Shown one piece after another: positions 18,901-26,782 of a stretch of 64,000 bases of DNA (positions are counted from its first letter, which is position 1; every line of letters starts with the position of its first letter). A program made the position numbers and the translations under genes. This DNA comes from Phocaeicola dorei. Its GTDB lineage: Bacteria > Bacteroidota > Bacteroidia > Bacteroidales > Bacteroidaceae. The notes beneath the pieces are model-generated. The model had not been told where the DNA came from. It did not search any database and saw only the letters and a program-made list of their open reading frames with translations. The stretch covers positions 2,387,501 through 2,451,500 of the forward strand of contig NZ_CP046176.1 in NCBI RefSeq assembly GCF_013009555.1, given 5' to 3'.

Positions 18901-19979
18901 TGGACCTGATCGTTCACCAGTGAAAGGCTGTTGCCGATGGAGTGTCTTATCAAATCATAACTTCCATAACGGTTGTTTCGGATGGTGATGCCGGTAGGAT
19001 AATTGGCAAGCCAGATGCGTTCCTCCTCGTCCACATAAATATCATTGATATTGTTTCCGTTCATTCCATTATAACTATTATAATCAGCTGTTATATAGGG
19101 CTCGCTCATACATGTGTTCACATCCAGTTTATATACACCTCTGCCACCCGTAGCTACCAGAAGTTCATGATCGTTCAGGGCGACAATCCGGTTTATCTCT
19201 ACATTATTGGGTAATTGGCAAGGGATGATTTTTCCTGTCTTTCCCACGTCATATACAAGTATTCCCTCCTTATAGTTTCCCACAAACAGTTGTTTTGAAA
19301 CAGCATGGTAATAGAGTTCATGTACTGATGTGCGGATACTTTCCACAGCTTTGTCAGACATTCTGTTTAGCCTCCCCTTTTCTACCTCAGCATAGAACAG
19401 GCCGTTTACTGTACCGATAAAGAAATGGTTGTCATCCGTCTGTTCTATGGCGGCTATTTCACTATTGATCGGTGTCGGCATATGTAGAGTATTTCCGGTA
19501 CGGATGTCATACCATGCGATGCTGTCTTTATAGCATAACCAAATACGGTCATTCTTGTCCAGATAACCGTAATTCAGAAATGCCTGTGACTTGTTTCTGA
19601 CCAGCTCCGGATGTACATAAGCCAGTTCGAATTTATCATGTTGTGAATCATACTGGAAAACACGGCCTTTCTGACCGATTACCCACAGCACGTCCTTGCT
19701 GTCCATATAAAGCCAGTTCAAGGCAATCCGTGAGTCCAGCTTCATGCTGTCATCTGAGAAATTGTAATGCTTGATGCGCTTTCCGTCATAACGGTCTATC
19801 CCTTCCTGGGTTAGAAACCACATATACCCCCTTCGGTCTTTTTGGATATGATATATTTTCTGATTGCTCAGACCGTCTTCCAGTCCTATGTATTTATAAA
19901 TTTGGCACCTGCCTACAGAACTGCCGAGGAGAAGGACAGTAAAAAGAAAAATTCGTTTAATGCTCAAATAAGCTTTCAT
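15990..19979 (-). CDS. Hybrid two-component system sensor/regulator (HTCS)
   Basis: The 1,329-residue protein has the complete HTCS order: signal peptide, two periplasmic beta-propellers built of Reg_prop repeats (YKYIGLEDGLSNQKIYHI, DSDGDLWFATSNGISLY), a Y_Y_Y domain (YSWKIDGFHKEWS), and a membrane helix near 786-806. Then come a histidine kinase (NTAHDIRTPL, His near 822; SNALKYTPEGGS), a receiver domain (SDIMMPELGG, Asp near 1126) and an AraC-type DNA-binding domain (about 1225-1325, GFSDAKYFREVFKKYYNVSP). Such one-protein systems sense glycan breakdown products and switch on neighbouring utilization genes. No such genes lie next to it here, so its regulon is unclear. Confidence 0.95.
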   Translation of the reverse strand: MKAYLSIKRIFLFTVLLLGSSVGRCQIYKYIGLEDGLSNQKIYHIQKDRRGYMWFLTQEGIDRYDGKRIKHYNFSDDSMKLDSRIALNWLYMDSKDVLWVIGQKGRVFQYDSQHDKFELAYVHPELVRNKSQAFLNYGYLDKNDRIWLCYKDSIAWYDIRTGNTLHMPTPINSEIAAIEQTDDNHFFIGTVNGLFYAEVEKGRLNRMSDKAVESIRTSVHELYYHAVSKQLFVGNYKEGILVYDVGKTGKIIPCQLPNNVEINRIVALNDHELLVATGGRGVYKLDVNTCMSEPYITADYNSYNGMNGNNINDIYVDEEERIWLANYPTGITIRNNRYGSYDLIRHSIGNSLSLVNDQVHDVLEDSDGDLWFATSNGISLYQTDTKEWQSFLSSFESVPDNENHIFLTLCEVSPGVIWAGGFMSGICKIEKRKGFKIGHIAPATIAGVRPDQYIFDIKKDSDGDVWSGGYYHLKRINLETGSVRLYPGVSSITTILEKNVRQMWIGTRMGLYRLDKKSGDYQYVNLPVESPYICSLYQRDGNVLYIGTRGAGLLVYDIGKKKFIHQYRTDNCALISDNIYTILPRQDGSLLMGTENGITIYSPSKHTFRNWTREQGLMSVNFNVGSATTYSKNTLVFGGNNGAVRFPIDIQIPEPHYSRLLLRDFMIAYHPVYPGDEGSPLEKDIDETDRLELTYRQNSFSLDVVSINYDYPSNILYSWKIDGFHKEWSRPSLDNRIVVRNLPPGSYTLQIRAISNEEKYKTYETRNIQIVITPPAWASVWAMAGYAILLVLVMAVIFRIITLHKQKKVSDEKTRFFINTAHDIRTPLTLIKAPLEEAIENRMVNEQALPHMNTALKNVNALLQLTTNLINFERVDVYSSTLYISEYELNSYMDNICATFRKYAELKHVDFIYESNFDYLNVWFDSDKMGSILKNVLSNALKYTPEGGSIRIYAREEGNSWSIEVKDTGIGIPSCEQKKLFRNCFRGSNVINLKVTGSGIGLMLVYKLVRLHKGRIQIQSTEHQGTCVLVVFPKGNSHLHKVKFISPRTPYECPEAIMPGGASGLPSVEISQERSLQRVLIVEDNDDLRNYLIDMFKTDYYTQSCPNGKEALAIIREFNPVLVISDIMMPELGGDKLCSTIKGDLETSHIPVILLTALGDEKNMLEGLAIGADAYITKPFSVGILKATVKNILTNRALLRQFYNCIEDKEQNLPVNCTGTLDWKFIASVKECIEDNMGSPDFNVDLLSSRHHMSRTSFFNKLKALTGYAPADYIRMIRLQHAAQLLKQGEHTVTEIADMVGFSDAKYFREVFKKYYNVSPSKFNKKSEN

Positions 19980-20511
19980 ATTATTTTACATATTCAAAAA
20001 CGTTTGCAAATTTATAAAATATTAGTTAAACCCCAACCTGGTAATCCACTTTATTTTATCAAAGACCGTTTCATCCATTTGACAATCATGGACTTCAGGC
20101 TGGTATTTGCCGGATGTGTCACGATTTGTAGGAAGAATAGCGCTTAAGCAACTAACAGCAGAATGTAAAAATAGACGCGGTTACCAAGTTATTACTTCAA
20201 TTTTTGTCTTTTTTTCAAACCTCCTATGTCTAAGGAGATTATAAAAGTTTTCTAGAATAAAAAAGATTGATAATTCCACTGCTCGCACAACAGAAACATA
20301 TGCGAATATAAATGAAGTGACAATTTACAATTCCATATCCAAGACAAAATTCAGGGAACAGGAAAAGGTTGAACGAAGGATAACCAGAAGTTTTACAGAA
20401 GGAAACAAAGAGAGCACTGCCGGAAATCTCTGTTCCTGACAATGTTAGAAATATTTGTAACAATTATAAGTCACCAATAATTCCGGTATAACCGATTATC
20501 TGAACCGCTGT
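19980..20511. other. Intergenic debris
   Basis: There is no supported gene. The stretch is AT-rich, with short broken frames such as one near 20265-20430 that reads like a decayed coding remnant (ARTTETYANINEVTIYNS). It ends at the pseudogene starting near 20470. Confidence 0.4.
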
Positions 20512-20901
20512 ATGGCGCATATTGTTGTTGAGATTGTATCATATAGTGATAAACGTCTGATTGTTCGTATAGAGCAAAAAGACATGGTGGGCAACATCCT
20601 TCTTACCAAAAAGGAGCTGATGGAAGGTGCCCGTGAAATGTTCAAAGGTGAGATTCCTGATGACTGAAAACTGACTATTTCCGCTGTCAATTTTGACAGA
20701 AAGGACATTGATAATTTAACCATTAAAAGTATCAAGTCCAAAATGGAACGCTTGGGGTTGCGTAGCAAGCACCTGAGCAATTACACAGGTATTGACAAGT
20801 GAACGCTGTCCTTCTTGTTTGCCGGCGATAAGGAATTGACTAAATGGCACAAGGTTGCGTTCTACTATTTCTTTAAATTCTATGAGGTAGCCCGGTTCTA
20901 A
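20512..20901 (+). pseudogene. Small mobile-element protein with two in-frame TGA codons
   Basis: A single 130-codon frame (MAHIVVEIVSYSDKRLIVRIE...) runs to a TAA with no frameshift but is cut by two TGA codons, at 20665-20667 and 20800-20802. The protein looks intact otherwise (MERLGLRSKHLSNYTGIDK-TLSFLFAGDKELTKWHKVAFYYFFKFYE). The frame is open upstream to 20470, so an earlier start is possible. It resembles short helix-turn-helix-like proteins of Bacteroides mobile DNA, but I cannot name the family. TGA could be decayed TGG; a normal TGG codon is also present in the gene. Confidence 0.6.
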
Positions 20902-21241
20902 TATCGAAAAACTTCATAGAACTAAACAAAAGATAAGTAAGTTCCATTCCTTGAAAGATGAACATTTTTTCCTGTCCGACTTAATCTCTATCCAATATGA
21001 ATGTGTCAAAACTAAAATGACCTCTCCGAAAAGTTACAGATTGTGACTACAAGACCTAAAAGAGCCGTATCAAACTCTGTTGTGAGAATGATACGACTCT
21101 TCTTTTTGCCTTTAAGGATGGTCAAGTTTTAGTCCAAAAGCTCATCTGAATTAAGAGAAAGTATCTATAAATAATTGTTAATCAATAATTTCAAAACAAT
21201 AAGTCAAAAATATGCTTGTAACCTTTAAGAGCACACTCTAA
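20902..21241. other. Intergenic debris with terminator-like hairpin
   Basis: No gene is supported. A near-perfect inverted repeat AGAGCCGTATCA / TGATACGACTCT, followed by TTCTTTTT, at 21061-21107 looks like a terminator on the plus strand. It may belong to a lost gene of the same island. Confidence 0.5.
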
Positions 21242-21595
21242 AGGGGAAGAGTTAATATCTTGTTAGGGAGAAGCCATTATGTAAATGGAAAGTTTATAGC
21301 AAGCAATTTGTGTATTATACTTACACCGAAAAATAATCCCAAATATCCCATAAATGTTCAATTTTACAACATATATTTAAACGCTATAAGAAAACGGATT
21401 GTTAACGAACTTGCAGATGGTACGTCTAAACTTACTATTTCTGCGGATGATTTAATGAATTATTATGTAGAGTATTTCCACATAGACAAACAAAATGAGT
21501 TGGTTGAATATTACAATAAGACGATTGTACCTTTGCAGAATGAATTGAATAAGGAAAAAGAGAATTTTGATAATAGAGTCAATAATTTGGTATAG
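21242..21595 (+). pseudogene. hsdS: HsdS C-terminal fragment
   Basis: The frame is open from just after a TAA at 21239 and encodes the end of a recognition domain and the C-terminal helix of a type I specificity subunit (GKFIASNLCIILTPK, FYNIYLNAIRKRIV, DGTSKLTISADDLMNYYVEYF, QNELVEYYNKTIVPLQNELNKE). About three quarters of a normal HsdS is missing upstream. The strand is opposite to the N-terminal hsdS fragment at 3250-3450, so the two may be separated pieces of a rearranged hsdS locus. The last 129 bp are shared with repeat copy A. Confidence 0.75.
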
Positions 21596-21816
21596 AGTTG
21601 CCGTTTGAACAGAACAATAATGTGGCAGGGGTTGTCTAACAACTTAGGAGGTTTCTGCCAAATCTGTTGGCAAGATTAAAGTAGATAGCTCCATTTTATT
21701 ATATACCATTATAATGTGGTACAGATAACAGAAATTATTTCTGCAAACATACGTTTTATCCTATAATCAGAGAGAGATTCTCTTTTTAGGAAAGAAAAAA
21801 AGATTTCATATCTACA
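21467..21816 (+). repeat. 350-bp direct repeat, copy B (partner 2900-3249)
   Basis: This copy includes the end of the HsdS fragment and its downstream sequence, matching copy A except for two bases seen. It ends at ATATCTACA, where the conjugative module begins. The 18.2 kb between the copies could be lost by homologous recombination. Confidence 0.9.
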
Positions 21817-21849
21817 AAATGAGGCTGTCGGTTCGCAGCCTCATTTCAG
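21817..21849 (-). terminator. Terminator at the left end of the conjugative module
   Basis: AAATGAGGCTG and CAGCCTCATTT form an 11-bp perfect stem with an 8-nt loop (21818-21847). It lies 20 bp beyond the stop of the first repeat protein and probably ends the minus-strand ArdC operon. Confidence 0.75.
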
Positions 21850-21869
21850 AAAAGAGGAGTTCCGGCCTC

Positions 21870-22646
21870 TTATACCTTCTCCTGTTTTCCCGCCTCTCTC
21901 TTTTTCTCCATATCCTTTTCAACCAGGGTTGTGATCACCCTGGATGGGGAGGAATTATGGATGTACATGAACAGTCCCGGATTTTCTTTCAGGGCGACAA
22001 TCACCGCCTTCTCGCAGGGTTCCTCTATATATCTGACCGTCTCACAATCTTGTGACACCGCACTTATCTGTAGTTTTTCAGATGGTCTGGATATATACAT
22101 GATATTGTCCGCACATGCGCTGACCGCCGCATACCTGACCTTTTCCGTCGGGGATCCGATATAAATGAAAAGCTCCGGATCGGCCGTGACAGCCCTTATC
22201 TGAACCTTCTCGGTGGGATGTTCAATGAATATGATGGAGCCGCAGTCACTCTCCACAGCCTGCATCTGGAGGTTTCCGGACGGGTTATCCATATAGATGA
22301 TCTGTCCGCTGTCACTCTTCAGCACCTCGGACTTTACCTTTTCCGTCGGTTTGTTGATATACAGGAACACTCCTGTATCCTTCCTGACCGCTTCCAGCTG
22401 TACCTTCTCGGATGGCGCATCAAGAAGCATGATCAGGGAGGCATCCTTTCTGACCACCTCCAGCTGTACCTTTTCAGACGGCGCGCCGATGAATTGTATC
22501 ATCTCCGGATTCTGTCTGACAACATACAGCTGGGCTGCCTCGGACGGATGTTCCATGCCCATTATCTCCATCGGATCTTTACTCACCCTCCGCAAATCTG
22601 CTCCGGACAGATTGTCAATCAATCTTTTCAATATATTTTTTCTCAT
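21870..22646 (-). CDS. 22-residue-repeat protein
   Basis: The 258 residues are almost entirely nine to ten tandem repeats of 22 residues with consensus P-(S/T)-E-K-(V)-Q-L-x-(A/V)-V-x-x-D-x-x-x-(I/F)-x-(Y)-I (PSEKVQLEVVRKDASLIMLL, PTEKVQIRAVTADPELFIYI). Each unit would form a pair of short helices, so the protein is probably an alpha-solenoid like leucine-rich-variant or HEAT-type repeats. There is no signal peptide, so it should act in the cytoplasm. It follows a longer gene with the same repeats and is the last gene of the ArdC operon. The function is unknown; binding of protein or DNA is plausible. Confidence 0.75.
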   Translation of the reverse strand: MRKNILKRLIDNLSGADLRRVSKDPMEIMGMEHPSEAAQLYVVRQNPEMIQFIGAPSEKVQLEVVRKDASLIMLLDAPSEKVQLEAVRKDTGVFLYINKPTEKVKSEVLKSDSGQIIYMDNPSGNLQMQAVESDCGSIIFIEHPTEKVQIRAVTADPELFIYIGSPTEKVRYAAVSACADNIMYISRPSEKLQISAVSQDCETVRYIEEPCEKAVIVALKENPGLFMYIHNSSPSRVITTLVEKDMEKKREAGKQEKV

Positions 22647-22683
22647 CTTTATACTTCTCTTTTCTTCTGTCTTTGAATCATAA

Positions 22684-24069
22684 TCATATTTCCTGAGCGG
22701 CAGCCGAATGAATCTGTTTGGCGATCTGGAAGGCCTTCAGACCGTAGCCCGCCGGTCCCTTGACAATAGCGAACACCGAGTTTCCCGATGCTCCGGGCAA
22801 AGCGGTCTTGTTACCTTTCAACATCTCGCTCATGGCCTTTCCGGATACCCTGCCTATGTCAACCCCGTGGGCCCTCATGTCTTTCAGGATATCCGTCGCG
22901 TCAAAACTCTCCCCGTTGGTACGGAGCACCGCACTTCCGTTCCTTATTGTCAGTTCACGGCGGCCGCCCTTGAACCTCATTTCTCCGGAGGATGGTTGCG
23001 CTTCCGTTGCTTCCGTTTTCTCCACGACAACAGTCTTTTCCGGAACAGCGGAAGTTTCCAGGACCGCCTCTTTCCTGAACGCGCCGACTGCCGCGGAAAT
23101 TTTTCTTGTACGGTAGGCTTCCGCCTTTTCCGTCGCTTCGTATCTGGCATCGTAGGTGTCCATATGCCCGGCATCCCGCATAAGCTCTCCATATCTCTCC
23201 TCTATTTCCCCGAGCCTGGTAAAAAGATTCTTTACCGCTTCTGAAATGTCTTCCTTGAAATGGATGCCTGCGGTTCCTCCGGGCATGACGGAACCGAGAC
23301 ATGACAGGCATGCCTGCCGGGACGGGTTCTTTATCCTCAGGATGTTTGCCGGACTGTCATGCACCGCCATCAGCTGGACTTTCTCCGTGGGATTCCTGAT
23401 ATGGCCTATCAGGGAGGAATTTCTGCCAACGGCCAGCATCTGTGCCTTTTCCGTGGGGGTTCTCACGAGTCTTATCAGGGAGGCGTCCCCGTTAAGGACG
23501 GACAGCTGTACTTTTTCCGCCGGTTCGCTGATAAACCTTATCAGTTCCGGATCCTGTCCGACCGCATACAGCTGGGCCTTCCAGTCGGGTACGCTTATCT
23601 CCCGGATGAGATGCGGGTCCTTCCTGACAACGGAGAGCTGCGTGTTTGCGGAAGGGCTGCCGATGGCGGTGATCAGCCCGGAATCCGCCATCACAGCCAG
23701 CAGCTGCGCCCTCTCGCATGGATTTTCCAGAAGGGTGATCATTTCCGGATTCCGTCTGACGACCAGCAGCTGCATCTTTTCCGTGGGTTCATGGATATAG
23801 CGTATCATTTCCGGATTTTCGGCTATGGCGGCCAGACAGACCTTTTCTGTCGGCTCACGGAGCTGGAGCAGACAGTCCGCCTTTTGTCTGACAGCGGCCA
23901 GCTGTACCTCTTCCGTAGGATTGTCCAGAACCGAAACCAGATCCGGATTCTGCCGGACGGCGGCCAGCTGCATCTTCTCTGACGGATTCTCGACCGCGGT
24001 GATCAATTGCGGGTTTTTTCCCAGTTCTCTGAGCTGGGCACGTCTTATAAAAAAATCTGTTATTCTCAT
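22684..24069 (-). CDS. 22-residue-repeat protein with ArdC-associated C-terminal domain
   Basis: Residues 1-260 hold about eleven 22-residue repeats (PSEKMQLAAVRQNPDLVSVL, PTEKVQLMAVHDSPANILRI). A linker and a C-terminal domain of about 95 residues follow (FKGGRRELTIRNGSAVLRTNG, ATDILKDMRAHGVDI). The same domain ends the ArdC-like protein encoded just upstream (FKGGRREIEITSEGAVIRTNG, ATGILKGLEKAGIDV). The shared tail suggests that the two proteins bind the same partner or each other. The gene lies 40 nt downstream of the ArdC-like gene. Confidence 0.7.
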   Translation of the reverse strand: MRITDFFIRRAQLRELGKNPQLITAVENPSEKMQLAAVRQNPDLVSVLDNPTEEVQLAAVRQKADCLLQLREPTEKVCLAAIAENPEMIRYIHEPTEKMQLLVVRRNPEMITLLENPCERAQLLAVMADSGLITAIGSPSANTQLSVVRKDPHLIREISVPDWKAQLYAVGQDPELIRFISEPAEKVQLSVLNGDASLIRLVRTPTEKAQMLAVGRNSSLIGHIRNPTEKVQLMAVHDSPANILRIKNPSRQACLSCLGSVMPGGTAGIHFKEDISEAVKNLFTRLGEIEERYGELMRDAGHMDTYDARYEATEKAEAYRTRKISAAVGAFRKEAVLETSAVPEKTVVVEKTEATEAQPSSGEMRFKGGRRELTIRNGSAVLRTNGESFDATDILKDMRAHGVDIGRVSGKAMSEMLKGNKTALPGASGNSVFAIVKGPAGYGLKAFQIAKQIHSAAAQEI

Positions 24070-24109
24070 ATATGTATGCCCGTCATGCCGGTGGCTCAGC
24101 GTTTGGTTA

Positions 24110-25729
24110 TCATAATTCTCTTTGAACTGATGAGGAAATTTTTCCGCTGATGTCCGCTATGCGCACACCGTAGCCGGAGGGCTGTTTCCGGATAGAGAAC
24201 AGCATTTTCTGTTTTGCAGGGTTCAGGACGGTTCCCCGGCCCCGTAACATGCTTTCCCATTGGCTGCCGGATATGTTCCTGACATCTATTCCGGCTTTTT
24301 CCAGCCCCTTCAATATGCCGGTCGCGTCATATTGGTTCCCGTTGGTACGTATGACCGCGCCTTCGGATGTGATCTCTATCTCACGACGGCCGCCCTTGAA
24401 AAGAAGAGGGGGCGTCATGCTCTTGTCCGGCGCGGCTGCTTTCTCATAATGGTTGATTGCGACTTTGCTGCCTGCCTTGATTATACTACGGAGATGCGTA
24501 TCCAGATCGACGTGACGGAACGAGGCTGTCATGACCGGCGTGCCGTCTTTTTCCGACACCGCTTTCCTTGCGCATACGCCAAGTACCTCATGGAGTCTTT
24601 CCGCATCCTGATTATATGCCTTGTATTCATCCCCCACACGGATGAGGGCCATTGCATCCGGATATTGTTCTTTCGAGCGGTCATACATATCGAGAATGCC
24701 GGAAGAGACCGTTTCATTGTTTCCTTCTTCTTTTATGGGAAGTGGGGATATGTCCTCTTCCCTGGCGGATGTGTCTGCCAGGGTGTGCTGTTTTTCCACA
24801 CTTTCCTCTATCATGGCGGATGCCTTGCCGGCCTCCCGTAACACACTCATGACATAGCCGGGGTCCTCCTTCAAATTTGACAGCCAGCTTTTCAGATACT
24901 GTGCGTTCTCCTTTCTCGGAGTTACGGCTATTCCCAGATCCCTGCCTGTGACGGCAGCTGTGAATTCGGCGATGATTTCCTCCCGGGCATATCCGCACGT
25001 TCCGAACGGGTGATGCAGGCCGCGGTCCAGTCGTGAGGAATGCCCGGTGGAGTGGGCCATTTCGTGAAGGGCGGTCATCTGGAATGATTCCATGTCCTTG
25101 AATTGTCCCGGAGTCGGAAGAACGATCCTGTCTTTGGACGGGCTGTAATATGCCCTGTCCTGCACCTTCAGTTCTATGGGACAGAGCCATTTCTGTTCCT
25201 TTATCATTTTATCCAGCCAGGGGTTCCTATTTCCTTTTACGTTGTCCGCTACGGCAGGACCGGAGAATCTGACCCTCATGCCCTCATACCGCTCCGGATA
25301 TTTTTCCTTGAAATCCGTCTGGTCTATGTTGAATACATAGAAATGTTTCATGAAGGGAGTCACCTTATATTCCTGCTTCTGAAGTTCCGGGAGGCTTTTG
25401 TAATCATCGAAGCTGATTTTTTCTCCCGTCGTCTTATGCTTCACGGTGATATCGTAAAAAGTCACGGGAAGGGCGTGCGATCCTTTTATGACCATCAGGT
25501 TCTCATCCTTCAGCTGACGGAAGGTCATGAATACCGGGAGGGTGTATCCCATCCTGTCCATCTCCATGTAGAGCATAAGACGGTTCATGCTGTTGTACGG
25601 ACGTCCTGATATGTTCTGTGGCAGGCCGGTACGGGGGGTGAACCAGGGCTTCTGCCATTCACCGGCGGACATCTGCCTGATCTTGTCAATCATCAGTTCC
25701 GCATATCTTTCCAGTACCTTCCCGTTCAT
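24110..25729 (-). CDS. ArdC-like antirestriction protein
   Basis: The 539 residues start with the ArdC N-terminal single-stranded-DNA-binding domain (KPWFTPRTGLPQNISGRPYNSMNRLML). A zinc-metallopeptidase-like domain with HEMAHSTGH follows near residue 220, then a second linker, and the C-terminal domain shared with the downstream repeat protein. ArdC proteins travel with conjugative elements and protect incoming DNA from host restriction. The C-terminal extension is unusual for the basic family layout. Its start overlaps the preceding small gene by 4 nt (ATGA). Confidence 0.85.
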   Translation of the reverse strand: MNGKVLERYAELMIDKIRQMSAGEWQKPWFTPRTGLPQNISGRPYNSMNRLMLYMEMDRMGYTLPVFMTFRQLKDENLMVIKGSHALPVTFYDITVKHKTTGEKISFDDYKSLPELQKQEYKVTPFMKHFYVFNIDQTDFKEKYPERYEGMRVRFSGPAVADNVKGNRNPWLDKMIKEQKWLCPIELKVQDRAYYSPSKDRIVLPTPGQFKDMESFQMTALHEMAHSTGHSSRLDRGLHHPFGTCGYAREEIIAEFTAAVTGRDLGIAVTPRKENAQYLKSWLSNLKEDPGYVMSVLREAGKASAMIEESVEKQHTLADTSAREEDISPLPIKEEGNNETVSSGILDMYDRSKEQYPDAMALIRVGDEYKAYNQDAERLHEVLGVCARKAVSEKDGTPVMTASFRHVDLDTHLRSIIKAGSKVAINHYEKAAAPDKSMTPPLLFKGGRREIEITSEGAVIRTNGNQYDATGILKGLEKAGIDVRNISGSQWESMLRGRGTVLNPAKQKMLFSIRKQPSGYGVRIADISGKISSSVQREL

Positions 25730-25923
25730 GGCAGCAGTTCCTGATAAAGCCTTTCCTCGTATTCCTTCAAAAAACGCACCGCATCCGCTGCTGTGGGACA
25801 GGTGATACCATTGCCCCGGGCATAGTCCGAAAACGGTTCCTTCAATTCCGGGTTGAGCATGACATAACCAAGCATGTCCAATTCCCCGTTTTCCACCTTG
25901 TGTATCAATTCCATTTCTTCCAT
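25726..25923 (-). CDS. Small protein, first gene of the ArdC operon
   Basis: The chosen start is the ATG at 25923 (MEEMELIHKVENGELDMLGYVMLNP), which sits about 26 nt below a -7 box and gives 65 residues. It is acidic with no membrane segment. It overlaps the ArdC start by 4 nt, so translation is coupled. I do not recognise the family; similar small proteins accompany ArdC in Bacteroides elements. Confidence 0.65.
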   Translation of the reverse strand: MEEMELIHKVENGELDMLGYVMLNPELKEPFSDYARGNGITCPTAADAVRFLKEYEERLYQELLP

Positions 25924-25948
25924 TGTGTATTTTTTATAATTGATGGGA

Positions 25949-25986
25949 CAAATGTAAAAGCGGACCAGCACAACCTTTTTGTGCTG
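25949..25986 (-). promoter_or_regulatory. Promoter with 21-bp operator palindrome, copy 1
   Basis: On the minus strand the -7 box TACATTTG (25949-25956) is preceded, 9 bp upstream, by the hairpin-type palindrome CAGCACAA-AAAGG-TTGTGCTG (25966-25986). The identical 21-bp sequence, with the same 9-bp spacing to an identical -7 box, occurs at 33670-33707 before another gene. It covers the -33 region, so a shared regulator of both operons is likely. Confidence 0.65.
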
Positions 25987-26028
25987 TATCTATATTTCTA
26001 CAAAAAAAGAGAGCTTTCCTTTTCTTTC

Positions 26029-26060
26029 TTTGGCAGTTTAATGTATTATTCGTATATTTG
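26029..26060 (+). promoter_or_regulatory. Consensus Bacteroides promoter
   Basis: TTTG (26029-26032) and TATATTTG (26053-26060) are separated by 20 bp, an exact match to the -33/-7 consensus. It would drive the small genes and possibly parA to the right, with a leader of about 220 nt. Confidence 0.75.
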
Positions 26061-26288
26061 CAGTGCCAAATACCATTCAATGTGTTTCATTGTCGCTGGG
26101 CAGCGATTAATTGCTCACAAATAGTCGGGCTTTTTTTATGCCTATATATAACCATTTTCATGAGTTTATGAAAATGATAAAGATACTAAGCTACGGCTGT
26201 CTTTCCCGATTTACAATTCTGCTCTGGCAGTGACTGTGATGGTGTTTGGCGACACGGGAAATGGCAGCCGTTCTTTTTTCTGCCTAAA
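26061..26288 (+). promoter_or_regulatory. Structured leader region
   Basis: The leader contains a perfect 9-bp hairpin CATTTTCAT-GAGTTT-ATGAAAATG (26153-26176) and a GGCAG...CTGCC pair near its end. The 14-bp sequence TGCCAAATACCATT occurs twice, at 26064-26077 just after the promoter and at 26290-26303 over the first start codon. The repeat at both ends of the leader suggests regulation or an old duplication. Confidence 0.45.
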
Positions 26289-26579
26289 ATGCCAAATACC
26301 ATTACAGTTATGAAACAAACAGTTTCTATTTTTGCTCCCGACATAAATATCGCAAGCAAATCTTCAGCTATTCAATTATGGCTGAATCGTAAAAACCAAT
26401 TCTTTTCTTCTGTACTTGAAGAGGGCGTATCCAACCGCCAGGTCCTGCTGCTTGGTCATGCCTCTTTTGTTTTCTCTGCATTAATATGCGCATCTTTCGT
26501 ATCACAGGTTCCTGCTCTGATTTGTCTGTCCTGGTTCATGGTGGCATTGCGGCTTTGTGTGAAAGGAGGCCTGGGATGA
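26289..26579 (+). CDS. Small membrane protein
   Basis: The frame has 96 residues from ATG 26289, or 89 from ATG 26310. It has one or two hydrophobic stretches in the C-terminal half (VLLLGHASFVFSALICASFV, ALICLSWFMVALRLCV). It is the first gene after the leader and overlaps the next start by 4 nt (ATGA). The function is unknown. Confidence 0.5.
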   Translation: MPNTITVMKQTVSIFAPDINIASKSSAIQLWLNRKNQFFSSVLEEGVSNRQVLLLGHASFVFSALICASFVSQVPALICLSWFMVALRLCVKGGLG

Positions 26580-26761
26580 AGTTCATTATAGAGCCTTCCG
26601 CGGCTCCCGGTATGATCCGTCTTCCTTTGAAAAAAGAAATGAAAGTTCCTTCGTTATGGGAGATCATGGTATCAAAATATTTTAGTGTTAAAATATATAA
26701 ATATCAAAGCATTAAAACATCAAAATATTGGAAAAGAGAATTATTTTCCTTAACTTCGTAA
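26576..26761 (+). CDS. Short hypothetical protein upstream of parA
   Basis: The frame has 61 residues (MKFIIEPSAAPGMIRLPLKKEMKVPS...) and starts on the stop of the preceding gene. Its second half lies in the AT-rich repeats that carry the parA promoter, so only the first half may matter or the frame may be spurious. Confidence 0.35.
   Translation: MKFIIEPSAAPGMIRLPLKKEMKVPSLWEIMVSKYFSVKIYKYQSIKTSKYWKRELFSLTS
26671..26758 (+). promoter_or_regulatory. AT-rich repeats and promoter before parA
   Basis: ATCAAAATATT occurs at 26671-26681 and 26719-26729, with related TTAAAATAT and TTAAAACAT units between. They look like binding sites for a partition-type or autoregulatory protein. TTG (26728-26730) and TAACTTCG (26751-26758), 20 bp apart, form a near-consensus promoter for the ParA gene. 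Confidence 0.45.
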
Positions 26762-26782
26762 CACACTAAAAAACAAATAGAT

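Noticed and set aside
21870..24069. CRISPR array suggested by the regular repeats
   Set aside because: The periodicity is 66 bp, in frame, and encodes a 22-residue protein repeat with degenerate DNA, not identical repeats with unique spacers.
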